A DNA stretch of 64,000 nucleotides, taken from the NCBI RefSeq assembly GCF_905404315.1, contig NC_066273.1:744001-808000 (forward strand), written 5' to 3'. Under the pieces are notes generated by a model. It worked only from the letters and a program-made list of their open reading frames with translations, ran no database searches and was not told the DNA's origin. Of this stretch, positions 1 through 10,691 are shown piece after piece. The first letter of the stretch is position 1; the number at the start of each line of letters is the position of its first letter. Origin of the DNA: Leptidea sinapis. Its lineage: Eukaryota; Arthropoda; Insecta; Lepidoptera; Pieridae. The translations under genes were made by a program, and so were the position numbers.

Positions 1-611
1 AGCGATTAAATCATAAAAAACCCATACAAAAACACGTGTAAACACACCTCAATCAAGTCGAATTAACGTGATACATTGACAAAAACAGTTTAAAAAACGT
101 GAGAGAGATTGTTATCGCGGCAAAAAACCACCCCATAACATCAGTGGGGTAAAAAACACCCCGCGTTTTGCGTCCATCAATTCAAAAAACCTGTACCACA
201 TTTTTTACGTGAAAATGTGAGACATGTTAATTTTTATTCATTGGTTTTACAGTTTTGAATCAGTTTTGTTCTCTGATTAAGTTTTTTAAAAAAAAATTGT
301 TTTTATCCTAATTAAATTGAAGTACCTAAAGAAAGACGCGAGTTTAAAATTTTATACCCATCCCAAGTGCTCAACGCCGCTAAAGAAGTTTTCTCTAGAA
401 TTTTATTTGTTTTTTCATCCTAGAAGTGAGGGTTATTACATTAAAAACATAACAAATTGTTTAAATTTACAAGAGCGATATTTCAAGTCATTTTTCTAAT
501 ATGCAAATATTGGGGTTGAGCAGGTTATCAACTGTAAAGTAAATCCTGTAGATGAAGCCACAACCTGAGAGTTGAACAAAGCATACAAGATTTTATAACG
601 ATGCGTCACTC
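1..611. other. AT-rich intergenic, with a family T flank
   Basis: No gene is seen. Positions about 418-470 (a gtgagggttatt block followed by an aacataacaaattg block) recur beside two other tRNA-like/fold-back repeats, near 8985 and 43110. About 555-611 (a gagttgaacaaagca block) recurs near 9310 just before another tRNA-like unit. The left edge is therefore part of a larger dispersed repeat. A 60-codon reading frame at 317-499 has no recognisable content. Confidence 0.5.
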
Positions 612-684
612 GAACAGTTAATTCAGTTGGTTAGAGCACCGGCACGGAACGCCGGAGGTCGTGGGTTCAAGTCCCACATCCTTC
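612..684 (+). repeat. tRNA-like repeat unit (decayed cloverleaf), family T
   Basis: The sequence reads as a tRNA: a D arm with an A-box-like stretch, a CCGGC/GCCGG anticodon stem around loop ACGGAAC, and a fully paired T arm (GTGGG/CCCAC) with loop TTCAAGT. The acceptor stem has two mismatches (GAACAGT against ATCCTTC). Position 33 of the anticodon loop is C, where functional tRNAs have U. Nearly identical copies lie at 9364 and 8861. I read this as a mobile tRNA-derived unit, not a working tRNA gene. Confidence 0.6.
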
Positions 685-1590
685 AAAAAAATTCTTTCAG
701 AAGTTTTCGCTTCAAAAATGTTCATAAAATGAAAACTACTGGGCCAAACAATGTAATTTTTTTATGGGACCAAAGGGCAAATCAAACAAAAGAAGAATTA
801 CATAAATTGGATCGTAAATCTCAGAGTCAAACTTTTTAAAGGCGGTTAAAAATTGACTCTGAACACTAATTCTTCTTAGTACCTACAGCTAACTTTTGGG
901 GGTAAATGGTATAACTTTGGTATAAATAAGTGTAATTGTTTGACTCAAAAGATTTTTTTTTTTTTGATTATATTTGAAGCGACCAAAATCGAATTAATTC
1001 AAATCGGTGACAAATTTATCATATCTATCAAATTAAATCAATTCTAATCTTACTATTGGTGGAAATACACTAAACCTCGAAGACTTATCATCTACATACA
1101 TTAGAAATTTATTTATTTAAATATCTATGATATGAAAAAATTTACGTACAAACACCCAGTAACAGAACAAATGAGTGGACAGATATTATTTCCAAAGCGA
1201 ACAGCGAATCTATTCGAAATTTAAAAACTGTTAACATAAAATTTTATTAACTAGTAGGTAGACCACTCCAGAAAAATCATAACACTCACAGACATACAGT
1301 TTTACTCCTTTTTATCTCGTAACTCACAGAATAGTTCCTTCATATTGTATAAAACACCGTATATAGTAGATAATCTATATTATTATTCAAAGTTTTATTT
1401 TTGTATGAAAGCCGCGCCGTAACTTTCATAAATTCTTAATCTTTAACATTATCGTTAACATTGTTTTAACACTCGCGGTAATCAAAGAAAATACTTTCAG
1501 TGTAAATCATATTATGTTTGTTACAATTGACGTAAGATATACAATTATTTAAAAATCATAATATATTAAAAAAACTTACAAGAAATTGAT
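685..1590. other. AT-rich intergenic, nothing recognised
   Basis: No extended reading frame, repeat end or RNA gene was recognised in this stretch. Confidence 0.5.
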
Positions 1591-1844
1591 TTTAGATAAT
1601 TTATACGTCTAGGTACGAGTACCTACTCCTTGCTGCTAAACAACCAATGAAAACAGGCCAGGTTTATTACAGTAGTGTGCGTGACAAGCTACATCTTACA
1701 CTCGCAATTTGTATGTCACTTTGTGTTAGTGTGCGGCCATTGCACAAAATAGAGGTTAACTGTCAACCTCAATTTTAATCACAGCCGTCACAATCTATAT
1801 AAATAGATAGATAAAAATACGTCTAGACGTATTTATGATTTAAG
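1591..1844 (+). mobile_element. MITE-1 family copy
   Basis: This 250-bp unit starts TTTAGATAATTTATACGTCT and ends with the inverted counterpart (GTCTAGACGTATTTATGATT). The core blocks CAGGCCAGGTTTATTAC, GTGCGTGACAAGCTAC and AAAATAGAGGTTAACTG recur in eight other places in this window. No coding capacity is seen. The family looks like a non-autonomous TIR transposon; its superfamily is not assigned. Confidence 0.75.
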
Positions 1845-2454
1845 CCTTGCTTATTACTTTCAAATTGGATGGACACCTAACTAATAAAACCGGCAACAAT
1901 CCTCTGATTCTAGTTGCTAGAAGGCATGGACGCCATATTTAATATATTATTAATTATTATTAGTACCTAAGTGAAAACTCTTTAAAAACAAATTATTATA
2001 GAAAAATAAAACTAGAGAAGTAGTATTTATGACAAAAGCTTCTAAAGTAACGCCATTTTGTGACGAATTCATTTTGCCCAATAATACGTATTATCAAGAG
2101 ATTAATATTAATCACCATCAACACACTTATCTCACAAAATCTTAATACTTTTTAAGAACTTTCCATCTCACTACCTAAAAATAAAACCCCAGTAAAAAAT
2201 AATACCTTTCGATCTCTTTGTGCAAAGACCTTCTTGGAATATGTAAATGTCAATCAGCTACTGTATTTCTACAGATTAAAAAAAACATTGAATGCTTAAA
2301 ACTTTTATTCTCGAACCTATAGAACAATGACAATGAATGCAAAAATAGTCTTGCAATTGCTTATAGAATGTAGTTTTACTTTTGCGCATAAGACAAGGTG
2401 ATCTTAAATGTAGTTTGTCGGACACCAGAAGTAATAGCGTAAAATATAGCACTT
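1845..2454. other. AT-rich intergenic, nothing recognised
   Basis: No gene or clear repeat end was seen. Confidence 0.45.
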
Positions 2455-2762
2455 TATTTTATAGCAGAGTATATCTCACAGATGCCGGCTAGATTATGGC
2501 TACCACAACGGCACCTTTTTATGCCGTGAAGCAGTAATGCGTAAGCATTACTGTATTTCGGTCTGAAAGGCGCAGTTAGTGAAATTTCGGGCCAAATGAG
2601 ATCTGACATCTTATGTCTCACGGTGACGAGCGCAATAATTGTAGTGGCACTCAGAATTTTTGGGTTTTTCAAGAATCCTGAGCGGCACTGCATTTTAATG
2701 GGCAGGGCGTATCAATTACCATCAGCTGAACGTCCTGCTCGTCTCTTTCCTTATTTTCTTAA
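2455..2762 (-). repeat. Family A dispersed repeat, near full length
   Basis: Reverse-strand copy of the commonest repeat here (about 300 bp, 13 recognisable copies). It contains the paired blocks AGTGCCGCTCAGGATTCTTG and AATTCTGAGCGGCACTAC, which form a hairpin of about 15 bp, and ends in the AGCCTCCCACTGG side seen in other copies. It begins at an A-rich run. Apparent open frames across it are by-products of the repeat. Confidence 0.75.
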
Positions 2763-2924
2763 AAAAAAAACTTACAAAAAAAAATCTAGAGATCTCTTAA
2801 GATTATAAAAATGGATCTATACTTTTTTATAAGGCGTAATTACATATGATTACTTATTGAAATACTTAAGAATGAATATAAATAAAATTGTGTTTTATAA
2901 GTGATTAAATACCTAGTCTGTGTT

Positions 2925-2995
2925 ATTAAAAAATGACATCAAAAAGAATTCTAAAGGAATCAATTTTGAGAAAATAAATGCCTTTTATGCCTCAT
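2925..2995 (+). repeat. Family B fragment (3' part)
   Basis: The block TGACATCAAAAAGAATTCTA and the following ATGCCTTTTATGCC match the 3' half of longer copies at 11625 and 43295. Confidence 0.55.
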
Positions 2996-3008
2996 TAATA
3001 ACCCCAAT

Positions 3009-3104
3009 GTAAAGTTACTCCAAGTCTAAACTTACTTCTCCCTGTAATGTAATAGATGTAAGGTCAGATAAAGGCAAAAAGGTTTAAATTTGGAATAACT
3101 TTAC
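3009..3104. mobile_element. Family F palindromic mini-element
   Basis: A 96-bp unit bounded by GTAAAGTTACTCCAAGT and its inverted counterpart TTTGGAATAACTTTAC. A second copy lies at 45019-45116 with the same internal TTACTTCTCCCTGT block, and a half copy lies near 57400. It looks like a small TIR element without coding sequence. Confidence 0.65.
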
Positions 3105-4466
3105 TTCACGCTTATTAATAACACAGTGTAGGTCCATAATATATTATCAATACCTTTTTATAGATAAATAATATTTTAGGTCACCCTTGAAAAAACCACC
3201 TCGATACAATTTCAAGAAACACACGTATAGTTCTCTTTGGTGACAGCTTGATACCCAATACTTTTTGGTCGGTTTTTACTTTTTTTTCTCGGAAGAGGAA
3301 GCGAAGAGCAGCTGCGCCTCGTGCCTACTTGTGCATACTTTTTGCATGCTCAACTAACTGCCAGTTTTTCTGCCATATTTTTTATTCGAAACCGAAATTC
3401 TGCTACCTATTTTTATTATTGTCGTCTAATATAAGGTGGTAAACACATTTCAGTTGCTAATGAAATAAATTATATCTTAAATTGAATTGAAATAATTTCA
3501 TTATTTTTTTAATATACATGAGAACCATGAGTCTTAAATTTTAACAATATAATAACAAATTTATAAGAACAATTACCGGTTATCACAAGTATAAATACAG
3601 ATATATAAAAATAGGTTAGACGTACCTAATTACCACTTAAATTATAAAAATAGTTAAGAAACAAATAATTTTTGTATGTATTAATAGATATTATGTGGAT
3701 AGGTAGAGTGCAAAATTTATTTAAAATTAATTTTCTTTAAACTTTAAGAGTGAACTTCTAGAATGGCTTGTATGTAAAATGTCTAGGTTCTTTTAATGTT
3801 TTTTTAAGTTGCCAAGCATCTAATTCAGAAGCAACCGTAACAGTTAACACAATGGATTTTAGCAGAAACCTGCGTAGCAATGCAAAACAATCGACTGTAA
3901 TGGTGCGTCATAAATTATTGCAATATTACCGAATTCGCTTTTCAAAACGCTTTCGCTTTTTTTTCTTTTTTTATATTTCCGGCAACGGTAGCGCGACGCA
4001 GCCACGTGGCGGTTGTTAGTGACCTTACGATGAAATGAATACATGTTTTAATAAGATTTAAGAGATACGACAGAATTACTTAAATGTAAAATACAAATTA
4101 CTATAAATTTATACCAGAATTTAAAACCATTGTATACCTACAATTACTATTAAAACAAGAACTGTTTTGTACTTCTCGCTTCCTTAATATAAAAGCAAAA
4201 AATATAATATAATTATGATTATAATATTTAGCGAAAATTTTCCACTGTTTGGACAACGAATTCAAAAGACATTTATAATACTAAAATTGTTATAATTATT
4301 ATAAAAATATTTGCTCAAGTGTAGAGTACTGTATTTAAGCCTTTTTTCTTTACGATGTTAATTTTTTATGCATAACACTGTCGGCGGATATTTGTACAGA
4401 TGTAAAATGAAAATTATTATGTTTTAAATACTACATTCTATTTTTTTGATGTAAACTAGGCCTTAT
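3105..4466. other. AT-rich intergenic, nothing recognised
   Basis: Short open frames at 3248-3442 and 3768-4019 have low-complexity translations and no recognised motif. No repeat ends were identified. Confidence 0.45.
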
Positions 4467-4680
4467 AGCCTAAACACATGGTCGAATTTGGTACGGCCGG
4501 ACCATCGGACGGTCTGGTGGTCGCTTCGCACCAATTAGTCCGGCGTCGTACTCGGTACGGACTGGATGGTAATAATAATAATTTTGTGCGATGAACAGTG
4601 AGACATACGATCGAATATGGTCCGGTATCAGACCGCGTCCGATAGTTCGGCCGTACCACATCCGATCATGTGTTTAGGCT
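4467..4680. mobile_element. GC-rich MITE with 14-bp perfect TIRs
   Basis: AGCCTAAACACATG at 4467 is matched by CATGTGTTTAGGCT at 4667-4680. The 214-bp interior is much richer in G and C than its surroundings and partly palindromic, with repeated GGTACGGCCGGACC-like and GGTCCGG blocks. TTA occurs close to both ends and may be the target-site duplication. Two overlapping reverse open frames inside are by-products of the GC-rich sequence. Confidence 0.7.
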
Positions 4681-5036
4681 TTAACTCTAAACTTCAGTAG
4701 ATACGTATATAATGACATATATAAATTTTTGTAAGAAGGTTGACATAGGATAAAATTCGAAGGGATAATATTTGTTGCCATCAACCACAGAGAAGTACCG
4801 TGATTAAATGGTTTGGACTAATGACCTTGTCGTATCTGTACTTCACTAGAGGACCTCTTTGCCGTATTCATAAAGTTTATATGATCTATACATATAGACA
4901 AATCATGTCGTATAAAAACAAAGTCGAAATATTGAACATGCCAAAAATTACACCATACATCGACAGCTATGTCCTATACATTGCCGCATTTATTCCAGTT
5001 GCTTAAAATAAAGAGTATGTAAGGTGGATCCTAATG
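4681..5036. other. Intergenic, nothing recognised
   Basis: The 68-codon frame at 4800-5006 has no recognised motif. Confidence 0.45.
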
Positions 5037-5160
5037 TGTAATGTGTTTTCAGAATTTTTGTATTTTTCAATAATCCAGAGCGGCACTGCATTGAAATGGG
5101 CAGGGCGTAACAATTATCATCAACTGAACGCCCTGCTCGACTCGTCCCTTATTTTCATTA
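5037..5160 (-). repeat. Family A fragment
   Basis: The hairpin block and the 5' end of family A (GCCCTGCTCGACTCGTCCC on this strand), truncated before the rest of the element. Confidence 0.65.
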
Positions 5161-5185
5161 AAAAAAAACACGTATTAAGTTTTAC

Positions 5186-5460
5186 TTAGGCGGTCCCGCC
5201 TTAAAATTTTAATATAGTTAATTTAGTATTTTATTAGATATTTATTAGATAATTTAGTATGAAACATGCGGTGAGCTTTGACGTAAGTTTGTAATAGTAA
5301 TTACAATATGGCGACGAAGTATAATCCGGCTAAGTTTGAAAGCGAATGGATTTCGGCTATCTCCGTTTTTTACAAGATTATTTCCGTCATCAGTCAATCT
5401 ATCAATGATTACACGTTTCAAACAATCGCTTTGTCTCAATGATTTTCGCTAAGCTGCGGC
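5186..5460 (+). repeat. Family G repeat
   Basis: Shares blocks such as AGTATGAAAC, TAATTACAATATGGCGA and AGTATAATCCGGCTAAGTTT with copies at 21232-21450 (reverse) and 57166-57350. The three copies differ by indels. No coding content is recognised. Confidence 0.6.
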
Positions 5461-6932
5461 TGGTTAAAAATATTTTTGTTCAGGTCTACAGGAAAGTCCA
5501 CGATGGCATATGTTTATCTCTTAAGGATAACATTTCAAAAAATTGGCAATTATAAAGCGATAACGTAAAAGCTGTTTACACAAATGGGAAATTAATCCTT
5601 AACATTTTTTTACGACATATTAAAAAAACCATTCAGACATGGGGTTTTGTTTAATTTTTAACTCATTTTCAATGGTCCTAGACTACATTATTCCCGAATG
5701 CATACATTAATTTTTCTATTGACTGAACAGCGTCTGTCGTGACAGCTAGTTTCTAATTATAAAAAATAACAAAACGAGTTGTTTTTAGTATTTTAAAATA
5801 TAATTAATTTTACGTACAATTTTAGGCCCAATTAAAAAAGATTTAAGAATAAATTATATATTTCGTGTTGAACATAAGAAAATTCTTAACGAATACATAT
5901 ACTCTGCAGATATCGTAGGGGTCATTTTATCCTCATATAGGATCGGCTCATTCATATACACGGGGGGGACATTAGAGGGAGGTAGGAGAGGGGGGTATTG
6001 AGGGGGCTTCCTTCGCTCGGAATAGATTTGAAGGTACAATCATTTTTTATGCGAGGGGAATAATGCGATTGGTGGGGACACACTGAGTGTAATTTACCAA
6101 TTTTTTTTTCATTTAATTTATTTTATTTATTTATTTATTTAATAGGTACACACAACAGAATTACAACAAATACATAATAAACAAAAAAAAACTACAAACT
6201 ACAAGATAGGCTGCAACTCCACGAGGGTGTGTACTCAGCATGTTTAGCATAAATTAATAACTATGAAAATACAACAATAATAGCAATTTTAAAACTAGCT
6301 TTAGGTAATGTAGTATTATAAAAGAAAAAGACAGAGAAAATATATATATGGACAAATAGAAGTGAATTATTATGGTAATAATATTAAGATTTTTTTTTTA
6401 AATTTTAAACTAATTAAGGAATTTATATAAACTAGATTTCCATTTATAAACAGATGAACTGTGGATGTCAGGTACCTACTTCACTGATGTCAAGTAGTAG
6501 TGCAATGTATTGACGACAAATGTGATTTAAGTGAATTTGTTTCTCCAACACAGATAAGTAATCTGTGGATAACGTAGTTGATTATACATGTATTTATATT
6601 ATAATAATTGTAATTATTAAGTAAGATGTCATGTATAATTGTTTGTTGTTCCCAATAAAATAAAATAAGAAATAATACCTTTTAAAATTTATTGTTAGAG
6701 CTCTCAGTACATCCCAGGCTTAAGCTAGCCCTTCGCAATAAAGAGCGTGTCTCACAACTGCCATAAAGGCTGTAGGCATTACTTTTTACTTGGCACGATA
6801 AGGGCACTTTCTTCTCAGCCGTTGCCGCATATCTACGCCACCCCACTAGCCGCGGTGACCGGAAAATGAGATTTTTCGCCCAACATTGATTGGGCTGGAC
6901 TCAGGGAATGTTTTAATCTATAACTATTACTC
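5461..6932. other. Intergenic, low-complexity tracts
   Basis: AT-rich sequence with an ATTTA-type tract near 6116-6142 and the G-rich patch described separately. The segment near 6700-6930 holds no recognised gene. Confidence 0.45.
5962..6006 (+). other. G-rich tract, possible G-quadruplex
   Basis: Four G runs of at least three (5962-5968, 5977-5979, 5990-5995, 6002-6006), with intervening loops of about 6-10 bases, inside an otherwise AT-rich region. The long loops make quadruplex stability uncertain. Confidence 0.4.
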
Positions 6933-7085
6933 ATGTCGTCTAAATTCGAGGGTCCGTGTACTAAGTTTATTGTCGATCCTAACTCTTACGAAGAGGAAGA
7001 ATTTTCTAACTACTTAATCTTCATACACGTCTTATACGAGTATTTAAAGAAATGTTTAGCAGAAATAAATATTGAGATGATTTTT
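6933..7085 (+). other. Short open frame running into family A, unknown
   Basis: An ATG-started frame encodes about 50 residues with acidic stretches (EEEEF) before it reads into the family A repeat, for 130 codons in all. The unique part matches nothing I recognise. It may be chance or a decayed exon. Only the part before the repeat could ever have been host coding sequence. Confidence 0.15.
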
Positions 7086-7392
7086 TTTTATGAAAATAAG
7101 GGACGAGAAGAGCCGGATGTCCAGCTGATGGTAATTGATACACCCTGCCCATTTACAATGCAGTGCCGCTCAGGATTCTTGAAAGACACAAAAATTCTGA
7201 CCGGCACTACAATTGCGCTCGTCACTTTTAGACATAAGATGTCAAGTCTCATTTGGCCAGTAATTTCCCAAGATACGACGCTTTTGCCATTACTGCTTCA
7301 CATTACTACTTCACGGCAGAAATAGGCACCACTGTGGTACCCATAATCTAGCCGGTATCCTGTCACCTGTGCAAAGGACTGTTCCACTGGTG
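7086..7392 (+). repeat. Family A dispersed repeat
   Basis: Forward copy with the usual start (ATGAAAATAAGGGACGAG), the central hairpin and the 3' CATAATCTAGCCGG block. Family C-like sequence follows near 7455-7510. Confidence 0.75.
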
Positions 7393-7454
7393 ACTCTCAC
7401 TCTAATATATATAGCTTAATTAATTTAAAAATTAGCTCTGTAATATATAGCTTA

Positions 7455-7510
7455 CCCGGCGTTATTGACGTTCAATAAGTGATGTTAAAGCCTATTTTGA
7501 ATAAAATAAT
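7455..7510 (+). repeat. Family C fragment (3' end)
   Basis: GTTCAATAAGTGATG followed by CCTATTTTGAATAAAA matches the 3' end of family C copies at 12215 and 22475. Confidence 0.5.
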
Positions 7511-7642
7511 TTTAATCTAATTAAAATTTTGAATTTAATGCCTGTACGATTTTTTAAAATATTTATTTGTTTATTCAGAAATCTTACAGATATTTATAAA
7601 AATATTGACATTTCTATGAATAATTAAAGCCATTTACTAGTA

Positions 7643-8615
7643 GGGTAGGGCGGGGCTAGTTGAGCAATTTTTCACTTGAGCGGCTATAGCTCCTCATCGA
7701 TAACTCTTAATGTCTTGTTCTGCATACTGATCAATTACTAATATATCCCCTAGCAAAAGTGTCCATAGTAATTATTTCTAGCTAGTTGAGATTAAGCGCT
7801 ACAGCTGTTTAAATACCGAAAGTCATGTTTGCTCAACATACCCCATGGGTGAGGTAAGTTGAGCAAGGATGTGGGGCAAATTGAGCACTCAGATGGATTC
7901 AATGTTAAATAAACACGAAATCAAATTTGTTTTTGACAATCATCTTTTATTTATTATTTTAATGGGCAAAACGACAAAACTAAATTATTCGAATAATGAA
8001 CTCATGTCATTGTTGCAATTGACACAAACGATAGTAAGACCAGCACCAGGCTCACATTTTGTATGAGCCCATTTTCTGCAAACTTGACATTGTAATTTGT
8101 ATGCATGTGTCTCGCCTGATAAACTTTAAACTTCCCAGCTACAATCTTATTTGGCTTCAGCACAGTGGACACTCCTATCTCATCCACATTCCAAATATCT
8201 GATACACTGATTCCATGTTTGTTGAGCAACTATAGCTCAACTAGCCCCACCCCGAAATTTTAAGACAAAGGTGAGATTATGAACAATCTGTTAGAATTAT
8301 ACGCAGAACCTTTATGTGTATCGAAAGTACAATAAATTTATCATTGTATAACACTTACCCGATTGAAAACAAATGAAATCTAACTATTTCAGACGAAATA
8401 TTACTGTTTACAACTATTTTACTCTTTGTTGTCAAAATAAATAATGTGGTCATGTACTTTACTCGATCGACGAGTCACCACTGGTGGTCGTCCGATAAGT
8501 TCTTCTCTGTCGACGCTTTCTTTTCGCTATATGATGTTTCTGCGTGCGGTGTATAGTTTACGAGATATTTTGATTGCCCAACTTGCCCCTATGCTCAACT
8601 AGCCCCGCCCTACCC
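7643..8615 (-). mobile_element. pogo-like DNA transposon, decayed, TA target site
   Basis: GGGTAGGGCGGGGCTAG at 7643 is repeated in inverted form, ending at 8615. Both ends are flanked by TA, the target-site duplication of the Tc1/mariner superfamily. The 24-bp TIR is nearly perfect. The 973-bp element encodes part of a pogo/Tigger-type transposase on the minus strand. Extra TTGAGC-rich and GGGGC-rich blocks inside, near 7830-7890 and 8222-8256, resemble the TIR and suggest either subterminal binding sites or a rearranged element. The coding part is far too short to be autonomous. Confidence 0.8.
8002..8229 (-). pseudogene. pogo/Tigger transposase fragment
   Basis: The minus frame of 75 codons contains IWNVDEIGVSTVLKPNKIVA. 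The NVDE segment followed by STV.KP.K is the DDE-core motif of pogo-like transposases. After KIVA the frame drifts into unrelated sequence, so this is a short broken remnant. It lies wholly within the TIR-bounded element at 7643-8615, which supports the assignment. It has no catalytic competence. Confidence 0.7.
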
Positions 8616-8824
8616 TAAATTGCACATACTCGTATATAAATCTAATTAGTTTAAAAAAATCTAGAGAGTTACAAGATTTAATTTCTATTACTGAATTGCA
8701 TAAGTATTTATTTTAAGATAAGTACATATATAACTATATTTTTGTAAGTATTATACATGTGGTTCAAGATACAGCGAGAAGTTTATTTTGATAAAATATA
8801 ATTGCAGTTAATAATAAATAATAT

Positions 8825-8975
8825 ACAAATAAAATTTGAAAAACAAAATTTTGTATACAATACCGGATTCCAACCCACGACCTCCGGCGTTCCGTGCCGG
8901 TACTCTAACCAACTGAGCTAACCGTTCGAGTACCACCTCGTTATAAAATTTTGTTTTTCAAATTTTATTTGTGTA
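8825..8975. mobile_element. Family T fold-back element enclosing a tRNA-like sequence
   Basis: Long inverted terminal repeats (ACAAATAAAATTTGAAAAAC at the left, its complement at 8943-8974) enclose a reverse-strand tRNA-like unit at about 8861-8927 that has the CCGGC/GCCGG anticodon stem. The whole unit could fold into one stem capped by a cloverleaf. A gtgagggttatcactt block follows at 8988, as after the copy at 42991. Confidence 0.7.
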
Positions 8976-9068
8976 TTAATCCTAGAGGTGAGGGTTATCA
9001 CTTTAAAAAAACATAACATATTGTATAAATAATATAATTCAGATTTAAATTAATTTCAATGAAAGTAT

Positions 9069-9279
9069 CTTAGATAATTTATATATCTAGATAGAGCCTT
9101 TCGCTGCTGGAAAACCGATAAAAACTGGCCAGGCTTATAACTTTGACAAACTACGTCTTAAACTCGCGATTTGTATGTTAGTGTGCGTGCATTGCTCAAA
9201 ATAGAGGTTAGCTGTAAACCTAAATTTTTCGACGTTTTCACAGCTGTCACAGTCTATCTAGACGTATAAAGGATCTAAG
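9069..9279 (+). mobile_element. MITE-1 family copy, near full length
   Basis: Begins CTTAGATAATTTATATATCT and ends CTATCTAGACGTATAAAGGA plus TCTAAG, an inverted match of about 25 bp. Its core blocks match the copies at 1591 and 55014. Confidence 0.75.
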
Positions 9280-9309
9280 GTAGTTAGTTATATTGTAGAA
9301 ATTATATAA

Positions 9310-9468
9310 ATAACACCTGAGAGTTGAACAAAGCAAACAGAATTTTATAACGAGGCGGTACTCGAACGGTTAGCTCAGTTGGTTAGAGCACCGGCACGGA
9401 ACGCCGGAGGTCTGGGTTCGAATCCCGCATTGTTCATAAAATTTTGCTTTTCAAATTTTATTTGTGTA
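9310..9468 (+). repeat. Family T copy with an intact tRNA-like cloverleaf
   Basis: The tRNA-like part is 9364-9435. The acceptor stem GAACGGT/ATTGTTC pairs throughout, allowing G-U pairs. A-box (TAGCTCAGTTGG) and B-box (GGTTCGAATCC) sequences are both present. The anticodon loop ACGGAAC has C at position 33 and reads GGA, yet there is no long variable arm as a serine tRNA would need. One T-stem base is missing relative to the copy at 612. A 30-bp tail identical to the family T inverted repeat follows (9436-9466). This could score as a tRNA in automatic scans, but it is best read as part of a mobile repeat. Confidence 0.6.
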
Positions 9469-9469
9469 A

Positions 9470-10094
9470 AGAACACTTGATAGCTTTAAAATAGAACGTC
9501 ATTGGCTTTAGACGTCACAGTATGAATTATTGTAATTGGTCGAGCACAATACAGTAAAACCATATTTCAAGTATCCATCAGACAGAACATCAGAAAAAAC
9601 AACACAATTCGACTTTAGTATTAATAATTCTTTTCCTCTGAATATCTGGCTTTATTAAGCTATATTTCCTATTAGCTTCCGAAATACTCCTAACATATTA
9701 GGTACACTTTTTTATTATATCAATCATTGTATGTTATCATATTATGTAAGCATGTACCTATAATAATTGTACTATCAAAGCAATAAATGTCTTATCTATA
9801 TCATAGTAATAGAGTGCCAATGGACGCTCGACTGTTATTAACAGTTTCATTAAGGTTCTGTGTCCGAAATGTGGAATTGGAATCCAAATACTCAGACTCC
9901 AATGTCTGTCTATTTGTCCATTATATCCCTTCAGTTTCCAATGAACCTGAGCATGTTTCTTGTTCTACTTCATCTTCAGTTTGAACAAAATATGAGCTTG
10001 AATTCGCTGTCCAATCATCTATGCTCCTAGCGGCTACTACTGCCACCATTGTGGTGATAATTTGTCACCAATTTGCTAAACGACCAACGTGTTC
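9470..10094. other. Intergenic, nothing recognised
   Basis: The 65-codon frame at 9787-9984 has no recognised domain. Confidence 0.4.
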
Positions 10095-10400
10095 TGTTTT
10101 TATATGACAATAAGAGTCGTGACGTTCAGCTCATGGTAATTGATGCGCCCTTCCCATAACAATGCTGTGCCGCTCAGGATTCTTGAAAATCACAAAAATT
10201 CTGAGCTGCACTACAATTGCGCTCGTCTCCTTGAGACATAAGATGTTAAGTCTCATTTGCCCAGTAATTTCACTAGCTACGGCGCCCTTCAGAGTGAAAG
10301 GCAATAATGCTTACACATTGCTTCTTCACGACAAAAATAGGCGCAGTTGTGGTACCTACCCATAATCTAGCCGGCATCCTGTGAAAAGGAGCCTCCCATT
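10095..10400 (+). repeat. Family A dispersed repeat
   Basis: Near complete forward copy with the hairpin block (10180-10215) and the CCATAATCTAGCCGGCATCC end. Confidence 0.75.
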
Positions 10401-10691
10401 GATTTTCTTGATTCACTTAAGCTGTTCTAGTTGCGATCGCACATCAGTAAGTTTTGTTCTTACTCTTTTTTGAGTATTCCTTTCTCCGATTTGTTTCTAA
10501 TTCCTTTATTATAAAAAATTATAAAAATATCTCAATTGTTATTATCGTGTAATTAAATATCATTAAATTATTTTGATACAATTGGAGACAATTTTTTTTT
10601 ATTATAAAACTTTCATATAAAGATAATCTCAGACAGTGCATTCGTACTTTAGGCGCTACAAAACAACACCATTACATCTGTCACTCTACTG

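Noticed and set aside
9364..9435. Functional tRNA gene
   Set aside because: C at position 33, a serine-type GGA anticodon without a long variable arm, a missing T-stem base, and near-identical mobile copies argue for a repeat.
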